The notes under the pieces: model-generated | The model's input: only the letters and a program-made list of their open reading frames with translations | What the model was told of the DNA's origin: nothing | Database searches by the model: none | Part shown: in pieces, positions 19,985 to 30,726 of the stretch | Layout: every line of letters starts with the position of its first letter | Position numbering within the stretch: position 1 is the first letter of the stretch | Assembly: GCF_025602895.1 (NCBI RefSeq) | Contig: NW_026516270.1 | Coordinates: 1-64,000, forward strand | Direction of reading: 5' to 3' | Origin: Polychytrium aggregatum | Lineage: Eukaryota; Chytridiomycota; Chytridiomycetes; Polychytriales | Length of the DNA stretch: 64,000 nt | Translations under genes and position numbers: made by a program

Positions 19985-21173
19985 ATGGTACGCGTTCATA
20001 ACAATCTTGAGGCGGGTCAGGACGGCTTGGAAGAACTTGGAGGCAAAGGTAGATCCTCGGTCTGAGACGATATCGTCTGGAAGACCGTGCTTGGTGAAGA
20101 CATGCTCGACAAACATCCGAGCAGTGTCTTCGGCGTTGGCCTCGTTGCTTGACGGGACGAAGTGGGCCATCTTGGTGAATCGGTCGACAAACACACAGAT
20201 GGCTGTGTGTCCGGAGGATTCGGGGAGCTGGGTGATGAAGTCGACCGAAACAGAAGACCAAGGGCGATCGGGAACAGGGAGCGAAGCCAGGAGTCCGTAG
20301 GGCTTGTGACGGGAGTGCTTGTTCCGCTGGCAGGTGTCGCATCCGGAGACATACTCCTTGATGTATCGACGCATGGTCGGCCAGTGGAAGGTCCGGGAGA
20401 CGAGCTCGAAGGTCTTGGCGACGCCGAAGTGGCCGGCAGTCGGCGAGTCGTGGCACTCGACGAGGATCTTGCGCTTGAGCTCGGGGACATCGGGGACGCA
20501 GACGAGACCTTCAAAGAGCAGGAGGTCGTTGTCGACGGAGTAGCCGGGACAGGAGGCAGGGTTCTTGAGGACTTGGGACAGGATCGGACCAAAGGTAGAG
20601 TCCTTCTTGAGGTTTGACTTGATGAGGGCGGCGATATCCTCGGACTCGGGGGCAACGGGAACGGCTCGGAGGGCGGAAACGAAGAGTTTTGGTGGCAGCA
20701 GGGTCTGGGTGTTCGGGGAGCTACGGGAGTCACCCCCCTCCTTAGGGAACTTGTCCTTGCGGGAGAGGGCGTCGGCGGCATTGTTGAGGGTTCCGGGTCG
20801 ATACCTGATGACGAAGTTGTAGTCGCCAAGGATCTCGGACCAACGGACTTGGCGACGGCTGAGGTTGCGGGAGGTCTGGAAGTATTCGAGGTTCTTGTGG
20901 TCGGTGACGACCTCGGTGGCTTGGGAGGAGAACTCGAGGTAGTGTCTCCATTGCTTGAAGGCTGCGACGATGGCGAGAAGTTCCTTATCATAGATTTGAT
21001 AATTCATTTCCGCATCGAGCAGCTTCCGGGAGTAGAAGGCGACGGGGTGCAGGAGGCCTTCGTCGTCGCGCTGACTGAGAACAGCGCCAAGAGCATAGTC
21101 AGATGCGTCGGCTTCGATGACGCACTGACGCTCGGGGTCGAAGTGGCGAAGGACAGGACCGGTGCTCAGGCAT
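19985..21173 (-). pseudogene. Element E Pol, downstream half (RNase H, integrase, truncated)
   Basis: Continues the pol frame after the C insertion: RNase H (IEADASDYALGAV, YDKELLAIVAAFKQW, NLSRRQVRWSEIL), integrase zinc module (CDTCQRNKHSRHKPYG) and the first part of the DDE core (VFVDRFTKMAHF, IVSDRGSTFASKF). Homology ends near 19985 just before the expected YHPxTDG stretch, so the catalytic Glu, the chromodomain and the 3' LTR are missing. Confidence 0.92.
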
Positions 21174-21964
21174 TGTTAGGGATAGCTTCTGCTTGTTCTC
21201 CACTTTGACTGCACACTTGGCTGTTCTTTTGCCTTTCTGTTTGTTTGTGTGTAGCTTTGCAGTTCCCCTCCAATTTTCCGCCTTTTGCCTGCCATTTCCG
21301 CTCCTTCCGCACTTCCGTTTCCCCGCGCTGCTCCGCTTCCTTTGTCTTCTTCGCACGCGCCGGTTTGTTTGTGCACGCGCCTTGCTGCGATTGGTTGCAA
21401 TTCGGCTGCCGGTCATGTGTCCCACCACCGGTGACTCATGACCTGCCTGACCGCCCCGATCTCTTGTTCATCTCGCATGCATTTGCCCCAACCTTATACT
21501 TGACCAATCCGCTTCTTGGACGTTGAGTCACATTGCTTCGCCTTTGCACGTTTCTCCTGCCAGGTGCTTCGCTTTTGCTTGCGCCTCCCTCGCTTTGGTT
21601 CTCTGCCTGTCTCGGTGGTCCTTCTCGGCCCTCGTTCGTGCATCGCCCCCTTCGCCCTGCTCGATCGCCCACTTTTCCCTCCCTTGGCCGCCCTTCGCTG
21701 CCAAGTCCGGACTTGTCTATAAATAGCCTGACCCCCGCGATGTGTAGTCGAACCTCAGCGTTCAAAATAGGACTAAATAAAGTGCCTTCTACTTTATTCT
21801 CTGAGTGTTCCTCACGTCTCATTTCGAGACTAGTCTTATCTTGAACGGATCTTTGCTTCCCTCGCTCCCTCTCCGAGTCCACTTCGGACTTTACCCTTGC
21901 CTTCCCTGAGCTCACTTCGAGCTCACTTCTTCTTTTGCCGTTGAGTCCCCTTCGGACTCTAACA
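21174..21964 (+). repeat. Element C 5' LTR (791 bp)
   Basis: Ends TGTTAG...CTAACA. TATAAATA at 21718 and AGCGTTCAAAAT at 21757-21768, 39 nt downstream, mark the promoter and likely mRNA start; AATAAAG follows at about 21776. The same LTR recurs at 26787-27577 and, slightly diverged, at 37588-38378. Confidence 0.95.
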
Positions 21965-21966
21965 TC

Positions 21967-21978
21967 ATTTTGAACGCT
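21967..21978 (+). other. Element C self-primer site
   Basis: Two bases after the LTR, ATTTTGAACGCT is the perfect 12-nt complement of AGCGTTCAAAAT (21757-21768) in the LTR, at the expected 5' end of the transcript. Tf1 of fission yeast primes minus-strand cDNA from exactly such an RNA-RNA pairing. Confidence 0.75.
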
Positions 21979-22035
21979 CCCTCTTGGCTTCCCGGCCTTT
22001 CTTCTTCTTTCGCCTCTCTTTCCCTCGTCGATCCG

Positions 22036-22989
22036 ATGGCTGAGCCTGCTGCACCCCCTGCAGACCTCAACGCGTATCTGGCGCGCATGGAGGAGCGTAT
22101 GAACGCCCTCATGACCCAGAACGCTGCTCTCCATCGTCAGATCCAAGATCTGCAAGCTCCCGCCGCCGCTCCCCGCCAGGTCTACCAGGTCAACAAGCCC
22201 AAGGAGTTCCTAGGTTCCCGCGATGAAACGACGGCCTTCCTCGCCCAGTGCCACCTGGTTTTCCTCGCCGATCCTGCCTTCTTCGCGCCCGAGCGCCAGA
22301 AGGTCCTGTACGCCACCTCCTTCCTCCGCGGTGAAGCCTTCAAGTGGTACGAGGCCGCCTTCTACATGGCCAACCGCTTCCCGGCTTCCTTCGCGGATTT
22401 TGAAGTTGCCCTCAAGTCGACCTTCGGTGAGGACACGGCCTCCTCGCAAGATAAGGCCTTGAACGACCTCAAGCGCTTGGTCCAGCTCAAGTCCTGCCAA
22501 GCCTTCGCCACCCGCTTCGTCCAGCTCGCCGCCCGCGTCCAGACTGATGAACCCACCAAGATGCACTTCTTCAAGGAGGGTTTGAAGTCTGAGGTCAAGT
22601 TCCACCTCATCGGTCTCCGCCCCGCTCCCGCTTCCCTGCCTGAGTTGATCAAGGCAGCGGTCGAGTACGACGATGCCCTCCATCGTCTCAAGATCTCCTC
22701 CCGTTCCCAACCTCCTCCTCCTTCTTCTCGCTCTGCTCCCCATCACCACCATTCTCCCGCGCATGTTTCTTCTTCCTCCTCTTCTGCACCCACTCCCATG
22801 GACCTTGACTCTGTCTCGGTCCGCCCTGCTAAGCTCTCCGACGTCGAGAAAAAGCGACGTCGTGAGCAGGGTCTCTGCCTGTACTGCGGGGAAAAGTCTT
22901 GTCCCGGCAGTCGCGATGTTCAGCAGTGCCCGGTTCTGGTCAAACGGAACTCGGGAAATGCCCACAGCCGAGCAGCACCTCGCAAGTAA
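22036..22989 (+). CDS. Element C Gag (317 aa)
   Basis: ATG 22036 gives MAEPAAPPADLNAYL, a short coiled coil, then the capsid-like domain (PKEFLGSRDETTAFLAQCHL, GEAFKWYEAAF, FATRFVQLAARV) and a Pro/Ser-rich tail. The nucleocapsid motif is atypical: CLYCGEKSC...CP, with Cys where CCHC knuckles have His. Ends at TAA in the loop of the frameshift hairpin; overlaps the pol frame by 124 nt. Confidence 0.92.
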   Translation: MAEPAAPPADLNAYLARMEERMNALMTQNAALHRQIQDLQAPAAAPRQVYQVNKPKEFLGSRDETTAFLAQCHLVFLADPAFFAPERQKVLYATSFLRGEAFKWYEAAFYMANRFPASFADFEVALKSTFGEDTASSQDKALNDLKRLVQLKSCQAFATRFVQLAARVQTDEPTKMHFFKEGLKSEVKFHLIGLRPAPASLPELIKAAVEYDDALHRLKISSRSQPPPPSSRSAPHHHHSPAHVSSSSSSAPTPMDLDSVSVRPAKLSDVEKKRRREQGLCLYCGEKSCPGSRDVQQCPVLVKRNSGNAHSRAAPRK

Positions 22990-25900
22990 GCGAGGTGGTC
23001 TGTTCGGCGATACGAACATCTTCCCCCTCTGACTCGTCATTATCGGACGATAAGCTTCTTCTTCCGGCCACCCTTGTCGTCATGAGTCTTTCTGGCCCGG
23101 TCTCCATCTCCCTTTCTGTCTTTATTGATGATGGATGCACCGCTCTTGCCCTCATTGATCCTGCCTTTGCGGATCTCCATAAACTCTCTCTTATCCCTCT
23201 TTCTACTCCCTACTCCGTTTCCCTTGCTGATGGTTCTTCGGCCGGTTTCATTCGTTTCCAAACCGTTCCTGTGACGTTGACCATTGGTTCCCACACCGAG
23301 TCGATTTCTTTTCTTGTGACTCGACTCTCCACCACTCCCATCACTCTTGGTCTTCCCTGGATGCGCTTGCATAATCCAGTTGTCAATTGGAAGTCCCTCT
23401 CCCTTTCGTTCTCCGATCCCTCTTGCCTTGCTGATGGACACATCCTCGCGGATGTCTCTGCTTCCTCCTTGGACACTTCGTCCCCTTCCGGCTATTCGCC
23501 TCCCCCTTCGGGCACTTCGCCTTTGACTCCTCCCTCCGGTCCTTCCCTTACACCGGTTCCCTCCTTTGGCACTTCGCCTTCCCTTTCTTCCCGCCTTGAC
23601 TCTGCTTCGCTTTCTGAAGAGCCAACGGCTTTATCTTCGCCCGACATTGAGCTCGTTAATGCGGCGAGTCTTCTCCGTCTTGCACGGGAAGACAAGCTCG
23701 ACATTTTCGCTGCCCAAATGGATATCCGTCCTCCTTCGCCGGAGACGTATCCTACGGTGTCGATAAGGTCCGTGCTCACGACGAAGGTGTATGCCGAGTC
23801 TGGCACCCCTGTTGACTCTCGAGGTGTCCCGCTCAAATACAATGAGTTTGGCGACGTTTTCAGCCTCAAGTCTGACCCTCCTTCTTCCTTGCCTCCTCAC
23901 CGTCCGTATGACTTGTCTATTGAGTTTGTACGGACCGAGGATGGAAAGGAACCTCGTTTGCCAAAGCCGGGGAAAGTCTATCCTTTGTCCCCGGCCGAGG
24001 AATCTGCTCTTTCGGAGTATCTGACCAACGCCCTCGCACGTGGTTGGATCTCCAAATCCTCTTCTCCCGTTGGTGCTCCCTGCTTCTTCGTGAAGAAGCC
24101 CAATGGTGGTCTTCGCCTTTGCGTCGACTACCGGGGCCTCAATGCCATCACGAAGAAGAACCGCTACCCTCTTCCCCTCTTCCAGGATCTTCTGGATAAA
24201 CTTTCTTCTGCCCGCGTCTTCTCACACCTTGACCTTCCTGATGCTTACCACTTGGTTCGTGTCAAGAAGGGCGATGAGTGGAAGACTGCTTTTGTTTGCA
24301 AATCTGGCTCTTACGAGTACAATGTTATCCCCTTTGGTCTTTCGAATGCCCCCGCTGCTTTTCAGTTTTTTATGAACGACATCTTCTCGGACCTCCTTGG
24401 TGTCTGTGTTGTCATTTATCTTGACGACATCCTGATCTTCTCAAAAGATCCCCTGGAGCATGAGGAGCATGTTAAGCTTGTTCTTTCTCGCCTTCGTGAA
24501 CACTCTCTTAAGGTCAATCCGGCCAAGTGTTCTTTTGACCTTTCTGAAGTTGACTTTCTCGGCATGATCATTTCTGCCGATGGCATTAAAATGGACCCTG
24601 CCAAGGTCGAGGCCGTTTCCCTTTGGCCTGTTCCCTCTTCTGCTCGCGACATCCAAGTTTTTATTGGTTTCGCAAACTTTTACCGCCGCTTCGTCAAGGA
24701 CTTTTCCGCACTTGCTCGTCCTTTGACTTCACTCACCACCAAATCCTCCACCTTCTCTTGGTCTCCCGAGGCCCAAGAGGCTTTTGATTCTCTTAAACGT
24801 TCATTCACTTCCGCACCTATTCTTCGTTACTTTGATTTCTCCAAACCCGCTGTCATCGAGCCCGATGCTTCTGACTTTGCTCTGGGTGCCGTCCTTTCCC
24901 AGTTTGACCCTGACGGCGCTCTTCACCCCGTTGCTTTTCACTCTCGGCAATTCCGTCCCGCCGAGGTGAATTATGACACCCACGACAAAGAGCTCCTTGC
25001 TATTGTCGATTCCTTTACTGCCTGGCGTCATTACTTGATGGCTGCCGACCCCGATCATCCCACTCTTGTTTTCTCTGATCACCAGAACCTCACCCGGTTC
25101 ACTTCCGCTTCCCAACTTTCTCGCCGCCAGTTCCGGTGGGCCCAATTCCTTTCTGATTTTGCTTTTCGCATTTACCACCGCCCTGGTCGCCTCAACACCA
25201 AAGCCGATGCTCTCAGTCGCCGTTCTGACTTTGAGATAAAGCCTGGTGACTCCCTCCACTCCACCAACTTCCTTCAGCTGTTCGAGTCTATTTCTCTCGA
25301 CAGCATCACCGTTATCGGCTCGAACCCCGATTTTCTTTCCGAGATTCGAGCTGCCACCCTTTCTTGTTCCCTTCTTTCTGACTTCAACGCCAAACGTCTT
25401 GATGGCGATTACTCCTTCCGTGACGGTCTCCTTTACTTTAAAGACCTGATCGTTGTCCCTTCCCCCGAGCTCCAGCTCAAAGTGTTTGAGCAACGTCACT
25501 GCTCCGCTGCCGCTGGTCACTTTGGTCTTGCCAAGACCGTTGAGCTCATCTCCCGGGACTTTCACTGGCCCCGGCTTCGTAAGTCTGTGCGTCGCTTCAT
25601 TGCTAATTGTGAAGCGTGCCAGCGAGCCAAGCCGTCCCGTCACTCCCCTTATGGTTTACTTCACCCTCTCCCCGTTCCTTCCGAACGTTGGTGGGACCTG
25701 TCGATGGACTTCATCACGGATCTCCCACCTTCGAACGGCTTTGACTCCATCTTCGTGGTTAAGGACCGCCTGTCCAAACAAGCACACTTTGTGCCCACCA
25801 CGAAGACGGTTACAGGCGAGCAAACCGCCGAACTCTTCCTCTCCCACATCTTCCGCTTGCATGGTTGTCCCCGGTCTATTGTTTCGGACCGAGGAACTCA

Positions 25901-26774
25901 GTTTACTTCGGCCTTCTGGAGGCGCTTCAATGAGCTTCTGAAGACGAAGATTTCCCTTTCTTCTGCCTTCCACCCCGAGACCGACGGTTCGACCGAGGTT
26001 CTCAACCAGGTCATCGAGCAGTATTTGCGTATCCATTGCAATTACCTGCAAGACGACTGGACCCTTCACCTTCCCCTTGCCGAGTTCACTTACAACAACT
26101 CGGAAAACACCTCCACTGGCATGACTCCCTTCTTTGCAGTCCATGGCCATCACCCCATTTTTGATCCCTCCATCATCCGTGATCCTTCTGTTGTGCCCTC
26201 TGCCGAAGAACGTGTCGACCGACTTCAGACCGTTCTCGAGGATCTCAAGGCCAACCTCCGGGTTGCCCAAGAGTCCTACACTTTGCAGGCCAACAAATCC
26301 CGTCTCCCCACTCCCGACATCTCCGTTGGCGACCTCGTTTTTCTTGATCGTCGCCACATCCGCACCCTTCGTCCCTCCAACAAGCTTGATCAGAAAAAGC
26401 TTGGCCCCTTTAAAGTTCTTCGCCGCATCAACCCCGTTGCCTTTGAACTTAAACTCCCTTCCACACTCAAAGTCCACCCCGTCTTTCATGTATCCCTCCT
26501 TGAACCCCGAACGAAGGACATTGTTCCCGAGTTCACCCAACCCGAACCTCCACCCATTCTTGTTGACTCCCAGGAAGAGTTTGAGGTCGAGACTGTTCTC
26601 GATTCTCGGCTCTTCCGTGGTCGCTTACAGTACTTGGTTCAGTGGAAGGGCTATTCCGAGACTGACCGGTCTTGGGAGCCCGCTGCCAATGTTTCCCACG
26701 CCACTGATCTTGTTGCTGACTTCCACCTTCGCTATCCCTCAAAGCCGAAGGCGACGCCCGGAGTTCGTCGCTAA
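22866..26774 (+). CDS. Element C Pol polyprotein
   Basis: The -1 frame relative to gag is open from 22866, entered at 22953-22959. Protease with an unusual FIDDGCTA in place of D(S/T)GA; RT (VDYRGLNAITKKNRYPLP, IYLDDILIFSKD); RNase H (EPDASDFALGAV, YDTHDKELLAIV); integrase (CEACQRAKPSRHSPYG; VVKDRLSKQAHF; VSDRGTQFTS; HPETDGSTE); chromodomain (FEVETVLDSR, LVQWKGYSETDRSWEPA). Stop at 26772-26774, 12 bp before the 3' LTR. Intact. Confidence 0.95.
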   Translation, partial: AGSLPVLRGKVLSRQSRCSAVPGSGQTELGKCPQPSSTSQVSEVVCSAIRTSSPSDSSLSDDKLLLPATLVVMSLSGPVSISLSVFIDDGCTALALIDPAFADLHKLSLIPLSTPYSVSLADGSSAGFIRFQTVPVTLTIGSHTESISFLVTRLSTTPITLGLPWMRLHNPVVNWKSLSLSFSDPSCLADGHILADVSASSLDTSSPSGYSPPPSGTSPLTPPSGPSLTPVPSFGTSPSLSSRLDSASLSEEPTALSSPDIELVNAASLLRLAREDKLDIFAAQMDIRPPSPETYPTVSIRSVLTTKVYAESGTPVDSRGVPLKYNEFGDVFSLKSDPPSSLPPHRPYDLSIEFVRTEDGKEPRLPKPGKVYPLSPAEESALSEYLTNALARGWISKSSSPVGAPCFFVKKPNGGLRLCVDYRGLNAITKKNRYPLPLFQDLLDKLSSARVFSHLDLPDAYHLVRVKKGDEWKTAFVCKSGSYEYNVIPFGLSNAPAAFQFFMNDIFSDLLGVCVVIYLDDILIFSKDPLEHEEHVKLVLSRLREHSLKVNPAKCSFDLSEVDFLGMIISADGIKMDPAKVEAVSLWPVPSSARDIQVFIGFANFYRRFVKDFSALARPLTSLTTKSSTFSWSPEAQEAFDSLKRSFTSAPILRYFDFSKPAVIEPDASDFALGAVLSQFDPDGALHPVAFHSRQFRPAEVNYDTHDKELLAIVDSFTAWRHYLMAADPDHPTLVFSDHQNLTRFTSASQLSRRQFRWAQFLSDFAFRIYHRPGRLNTKADALSRRSDFEIKPGDSLHSTNFLQLFESISLDSITVIGSNPDFLSEIRAATLSCSLLSDFNAKRLDGDYSFRDGLLYFKDLIVVPSPELQLKVFEQRHCSAAAGHFGLAKTVELISRDFHWPRLRKSVRRFIANCEACQRAKPSRHSPYGLLHPLPVPSERWWDLSMDFITDLPPSNGFDSIFVVKDRLSKQAHFVPTTKTVTGEQTAELFLSHIFRLHGCPRSIVSDRGTQFTSAFWRRFNELLKTKISLSSAFHPETDGSTEVLNQVIEQYLRIHCNYLQDDWTLHLPLAEFTYNNSENTSTGMTPFFAVHGHHPIFDPSIIRDPSVVPSAEERVDRLQTVLEDLKANLRVAQESYTLQANKSRLPTPDISVGDLVFLDRRHIRTLRPSNKLDQKKLGPFKVLRRINPVAFELKLPSTLKVHPVFHVSLLEPRTKDIVPEFTQPEPPPILVDSQEEFEVETVLDSRLFRGRLQYLVQWKGYSETDRSWEPAANVSHATDLVADFHLRYPSKPKATPGVRR
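22953..23007 (+). promoter_or_regulatory. -1 frameshift signal of element C
   Basis: Heptamer G GGA AAT (22953-22959) in the gag frame, 8-nt spacer, then CCGAGCAG-CACCTCGC (22968-22983), a 6-nt loop holding the gag TAA, GCGAGGTG (22990-22997), a 2-nt bulge, and CTGTTCGG (23000-23007). That is 16 paired positions including one G-U. Confidence 0.85.
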
Positions 26775-26786
26775 GGAAGGGGATGA

Positions 26787-27577
26787 TGTTAGGGATAGCT
26801 TCTGCTTGTTCTCCACTTTGACTGCACACTTGGCTGTTCTTTTGCCTTTCTGTTTGTTTGTGTGTAGCTTTGCAGTTCCCCTCCAATTTTCCGCCTTTTG
26901 CCTGCCATTTCCGCTCCTTCCGCACTTCCGTTTCCCCGCGCTGCTCCGCTTCCTTTGTCTTCTTCGCACGCGCCGGTTTGTTTGTGCACGCGCCTTGCTG
27001 CGATTGGTTGCAATTCGGCTGCCGGTCATGTGTCCCACCACCGGTGACTCATGACCTGCCTGACCGCCCCGATCTCTTGTTCATCTCGCATGCATTTGCC
27101 CCAACCTTATACTTGACCAATCCGCTTCTTGGACGTTGAGTCACATTGCTTCGCCTTTGCACGTTTCTCCTGCCAGGTGCTTCGCTTTTGCTTGCGCCTC
27201 CCTCGCTTTGGTTCTCTGCCTGTCTCGGTGGTCCTTCTCGGCCCTCGTTCGTGCATCGCCCCCTTCGCCCTGCTCGATCGCCCACTTTTCCCTCCCTTGG
27301 CCGCCCTTCGCTGCCAAGTCCGGACTTGTCTATAAATAGCCTGACCCCCGCGATGTGTAGTCGAACCTCAGCGTTCAAAATAGGACTAAATAAAGTGCCT
27401 TCTACTTTATTCTCTGAGTGTTCCTCACGTCTCATTTCGAGACTAGTCTTATCTTGAACGGATCTTTGCTTCCCTCGCTCCCTCTCCGAGTCCACTTCGG
27501 ACTTTACCCTTGCCTTCCCTGAGCTCACTTCGAGCTCACTTCTTCTTTTGCCGTTGAGTCCCCTTCGGACTCTAACA
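26787..27577 (+). repeat. Element C 3' LTR (791 bp)
   Basis: Starts after the polypurine run GGAAGGGGATGA and ends CTAACA before the target duplication GGCAT. Appears identical to the 5' LTR. Confidence 0.95.
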
Positions 27578-29466
27578 GGCATTCCTTAAGCTTCAGGAAT
27601 GACGTTTGAGCCGAGGGAGACCAGGAGAACTTGATGTCCTTCTTCAGGAGGTCCGTCAGCGGGGTGGCGATCTTGGAGTAGTCCTTGACGAACCGACGGT
27701 AGAAGTTCGCCAGGCCGAGGAAGACTTGAATGTCGTGGGCAGATCGGGGGATCTCCCACTCCTGGATGGCCTTGACCTTGTCGGGATCCATGGAGATTCC
27801 ATCGGGCGAGATGATGAACCCGAGGAAGGCGACGGAGGACTGGTCGAACTCACACTTTTCAAGCTTAAGTGAGAGTCCGGCGTCTTGGAGCTTGGTCAGG
27901 ACTTTCTTGACATGAGCGTCGTGCTCGGTAGGATCGGAGGAGTAGATGAGGATGTCGTCCAGGTAGACGACCACGAACTGGTCAAGGTATTCACGGAGGA
28001 CATCGTTGACGAAGGCTTGGAACGAGGCAGGAGCGTTGGTCAAGCCGAACGGCATGACGTTGTACTCGAAGTGGCCGTAACGGCAGCGGAAGGCCGTCTT
28101 CCACTCTTCACCTTTAGCGATGCGCAAGAGGTTGTATGCGCCTCGCATGTCGAGCTTGGTGAAGATCTTGGCCTTGCCGAGGTTGTCGAACGTCTCGGCA
28201 ATCAGGGGCAGGGGACAACGGTTCGGCACGGTGATCTTGTTCAGGGCCCGGTAGTCGACGCAGAGACGGAGGGAGCCATCCTTCTTCTTGACGAACAGGA
28301 CTGGGGCACCGGCAGGGGACTCGGAACGGCGGATGAAACCCTTGGACAAGTTCTCTTGGATGTAGGTGTGGAGGGCGTCCATCTCCGGCTTGGAGAGGTT
28401 GTAGACGGGCCCAAACGACGGAGACGCACCTTCGACCAACGGGATCGTGTGGTCGTAAGGGCGGTGCTGGGGGAGCTTGTCGGCCTCGGACTTGGAAAAC
28501 ACCTTGGCAAAGGACGAGTACTTGGAGGGGACAGAGGGCTCGGCCTTGGGCTTGGCTCCAGCGTCGACGGAGCAGAGGGACAGGACTCGGGCAGCATCCA
28601 AGAGGAACACTTCCAGGCCTTCCTTCTGGACGGCGTGCTGGAAGGGGATGCTGCCGATCAGGCTGACGCTGGGCAGGGACTGGGTCTTGGTCTTGGTCTT
28701 TGGGACGGCAGGAGGCAAGGCAGGACTGGGCTTGGGCACGGCAGGAGGCAAGGCAGGGAGGATCTCGGGCTCGGCTGGGGACTCGGCAGGAACAATCTTG
28801 GACTCGGGCAGGGACACGGCAGGCTCGGCGGGGACCTCAGCAGGGGACTCGGCAGGCGGCTCGGCAGGGCTGGACCTAGAGGACTGTGGCTCGGGAGAGA
28901 ACGGGGAGGCCAAACTGTGGATAGAGGTGCAAGGCAAGAAAATAGAGTCATGGTGCCAGTCAAAGTAGGGTTTATGTTTCTTGATCCAATCCATACCCAA
29001 GATGATCGGGTATGAAGCCAAGGGAATCAGCGCGAACGAGATTTGTTCATAGTGGCTGATGCCTGTGATCATAGAAACACAAACTCCAAGACTAGACTCC
29101 ATCGAAGAACCATCGGCAAGAGTGATGACGAAAGAAGTTTCAAAGGTGGGGAGAGCGTGGGTTGCGGCGAATCCAGTGTCCATAAACGAAGTAACCGCGC
29201 CGGTATCGATCATGGCGGTTGCCCGTATGGACTCTGGACCGCACAGCAGAGTCACAGCGAGGGAGGGCTGACGTTGGATGTCAGGCTCGGGAGGCGAAGA
29301 CGAAGAAGCAAGAGCGGTGGAAACGGTGGCAATGGTGACGGGGGCAAGATGGCAAAAGGCAGAAGAGTGATTTACCGTGGAGACATTTACAGGAGGAAGA
29401 TTTATGACATGATTGACGCCTAGGAAAGCTCCTCCGACCTTTTCTAGGCAGAGAAGTTTTCCTGGT
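27578..29466 (-). pseudogene. Element E Pol, upstream half (protease, RT)
   Basis: The -1 frame relative to gag opens just upstream of 29462. Protease active site [11 protein letters not shown]; a Pro/Ala/Glu-rich linker of short PAESPAE-like repeats; RT with [26 protein letters not shown], and the catalytic [12 protein letters not shown]; connection [16 protein letters not shown]. The frame is cut at 27578 by element C; the apparent ORF end at 27525 is LTR C sequence. Confidence 0.92.
29418..29462 (-). promoter_or_regulatory. -1 frameshift signal of element E
   Basis: Minus strand: G GAA AAC (29462-29456), near-canonical because the P-site triplet re-pairs as GGA through a G-U; 6-nt spacer; hairpin arms GCCTAGAAAAG (29449-29439) and CTTTCCTAGGC (29428-29418), 10 of 11 paired, 10-nt loop. 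The gag TAG lies in the 5' arm. Confidence 0.75.
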
Positions 29467-30682
29467 CGTCAAGTTTATTCACCTCAACAGCAGCCAAAGA
29501 AGCATCGATGACAGCCAAGCGGGAGGAGGTCTTATTGGGGCAGCGAAGGGCAATGTGCCCTTCCTGCTTGCAATAAAAGCAGCGGTTGGCAGCACGGAGG
29601 GCGGCCTTGTCCTCGGCGGTCAGCCTGCGAGCGGAGGCCTGGCTGAGGTCCATGGGCTGTGGAACGTTGAAGGCTTGAGCGGGGCGAGGAGGAGGAGCAG
29701 GAGCGAAGGGACGAGGAGCCGGGCGGAAAGGGAGAGGAGCCGGACGAGCAGGAGCAGGAGCAGGAGCGGAGCGGTGGTTGGGACGGCGGGAACGTTGGTC
29801 CTCCTGGCGGTTGTCGATGGCGATCGCCGCTTGCATGAGATCTTCGAGGTTGTCGAAGGAGCGGCGGGAGAGTTCGTCTTGAACCGAGGGCTTGAGTCCA
29901 CTCTCGAAGTGGAACATGAGAGGGTCTTGGGACCAAGTGACGAGGTGGACGGCTTGGCGGCGGTACTCGGCGGCATAGGCGGCGGCGGAGGTGACTTGGT
30001 AAAGCCTGACCATCTCGCGAGCAGCGGCGATGGTGGGCTGGACCTGGCCAAAGGCAGCACGGAGCCACTCGGAGAAACCGGCAAAGTCACGGATGGCAGG
30101 GGGAGAGCACTCGGGGTCTCTCTCCAACTGATCGATGTACGGCTGCATGTAGTCTGCAGCAGTACCATCGAGATAGGATAAGGCGTAGAACACCTTATCC
30201 CTTTCAGTCTGGAAGAGGGGAGGGTTGGACACGAAGGCCAGTCTGCAATGCGAAAGGAAGGCATTGCAGCGGCTCGGGTCCTTACCAGAGAAGCGGTCGG
30301 GAGGACCTATCTGCCTGGTGGCAGAGTTGCGGCCAGCAGAGTGGTCCTCGGGGTCTTGGGCAGGATCATCGACGTCGTCAGGAACGCCGAGGTAGGGGCG
30401 ACCTGCGCGACGGATCGGGGCGGGAGCGGGAGCAGGAGGAGGTAGCTGGGCCTGGTAGCTGCGGAGGGCCTCCTGGACACTGGCGGCGACAACTTGGCGG
30501 ACATCCTCTTCACGGCGAGCCAGGACCTGGTCCATACGATCGGTGATGCGGTTGAGCGCATCATCCTGATCGTGGAGGAACTTGGAAAAGTCCTGGAGAG
30601 AACGGGCGTTCTCGGCGGACTGGATAATGACCGCACGGATGGCCTGGAGCTCGGGCTCGGAAAGGCCCGAAGGGGAAGCCAT
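29444..30682 (-). CDS. Element E Gag (412 aa)
   Basis: True start is ATG 30682 ([15 protein letters not shown]); the longer ORF begins inside LTR A copy 2. Coiled-coil N terminus, capsid-like domain ([51 protein letters not shown]), Pro/Ala-rich linker, CCHC knuckle [14 protein letters not shown]. Intact. Confidence 0.92.
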   Translation of the reverse strand: MASPSGLSEPELQAIRAVIIQSAENARSLQDFSKFLHDQDDALNRITDRMDQVLARREEDVRQVVAASVQEALRSYQAQLPPPAPAPAPIRRAGRPYLGVPDDVDDPAQDPEDHSAGRNSATRQIGPPDRFSGKDPSRCNAFLSHCRLAFVSNPPLFQTERDKVFYALSYLDGTAADYMQPYIDQLERDPECSPPAIRDFAGFSEWLRAAFGQVQPTIAAAREMVRLYQVTSAAAYAAEYRRQAVHLVTWSQDPLMFHFESGLKPSVQDELSRRSFDNLEDLMQAAIAIDNRQEDQRSRRPNHRSAPAPAPARPAPLPFRPAPRPFAPAPPPRPAQAFNVPQPMDLSQASARRLTAEDKAALRAANRCFYCKQEGHIALRCPNKTSSRLAVIDASLAAVEVNKLDDQENFSA

Positions 30683-30726
30683 TGGTAAAAGATATAGCGA
30701 AGAGGACGGGGCAAAGGCAGGGCAAG

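Larger units (their letters stand above)
21174..27577 (+). mobile_element. Ty3/Gypsy element C, complete, with 5-bp target duplication
   Basis: 6404 bp on the plus strand: LTR 21174-21964, primer site, gag, frameshift signal, pol, polypurine GGAAGGGGA, LTR 26787-27577. It is flanked by GGCAT on both sides (21169-21173 and 27578-27582). The two 791-bp LTRs look identical and no ORF is broken, so this is the youngest and best-preserved element of the nest and may be active. Confidence 0.96.
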
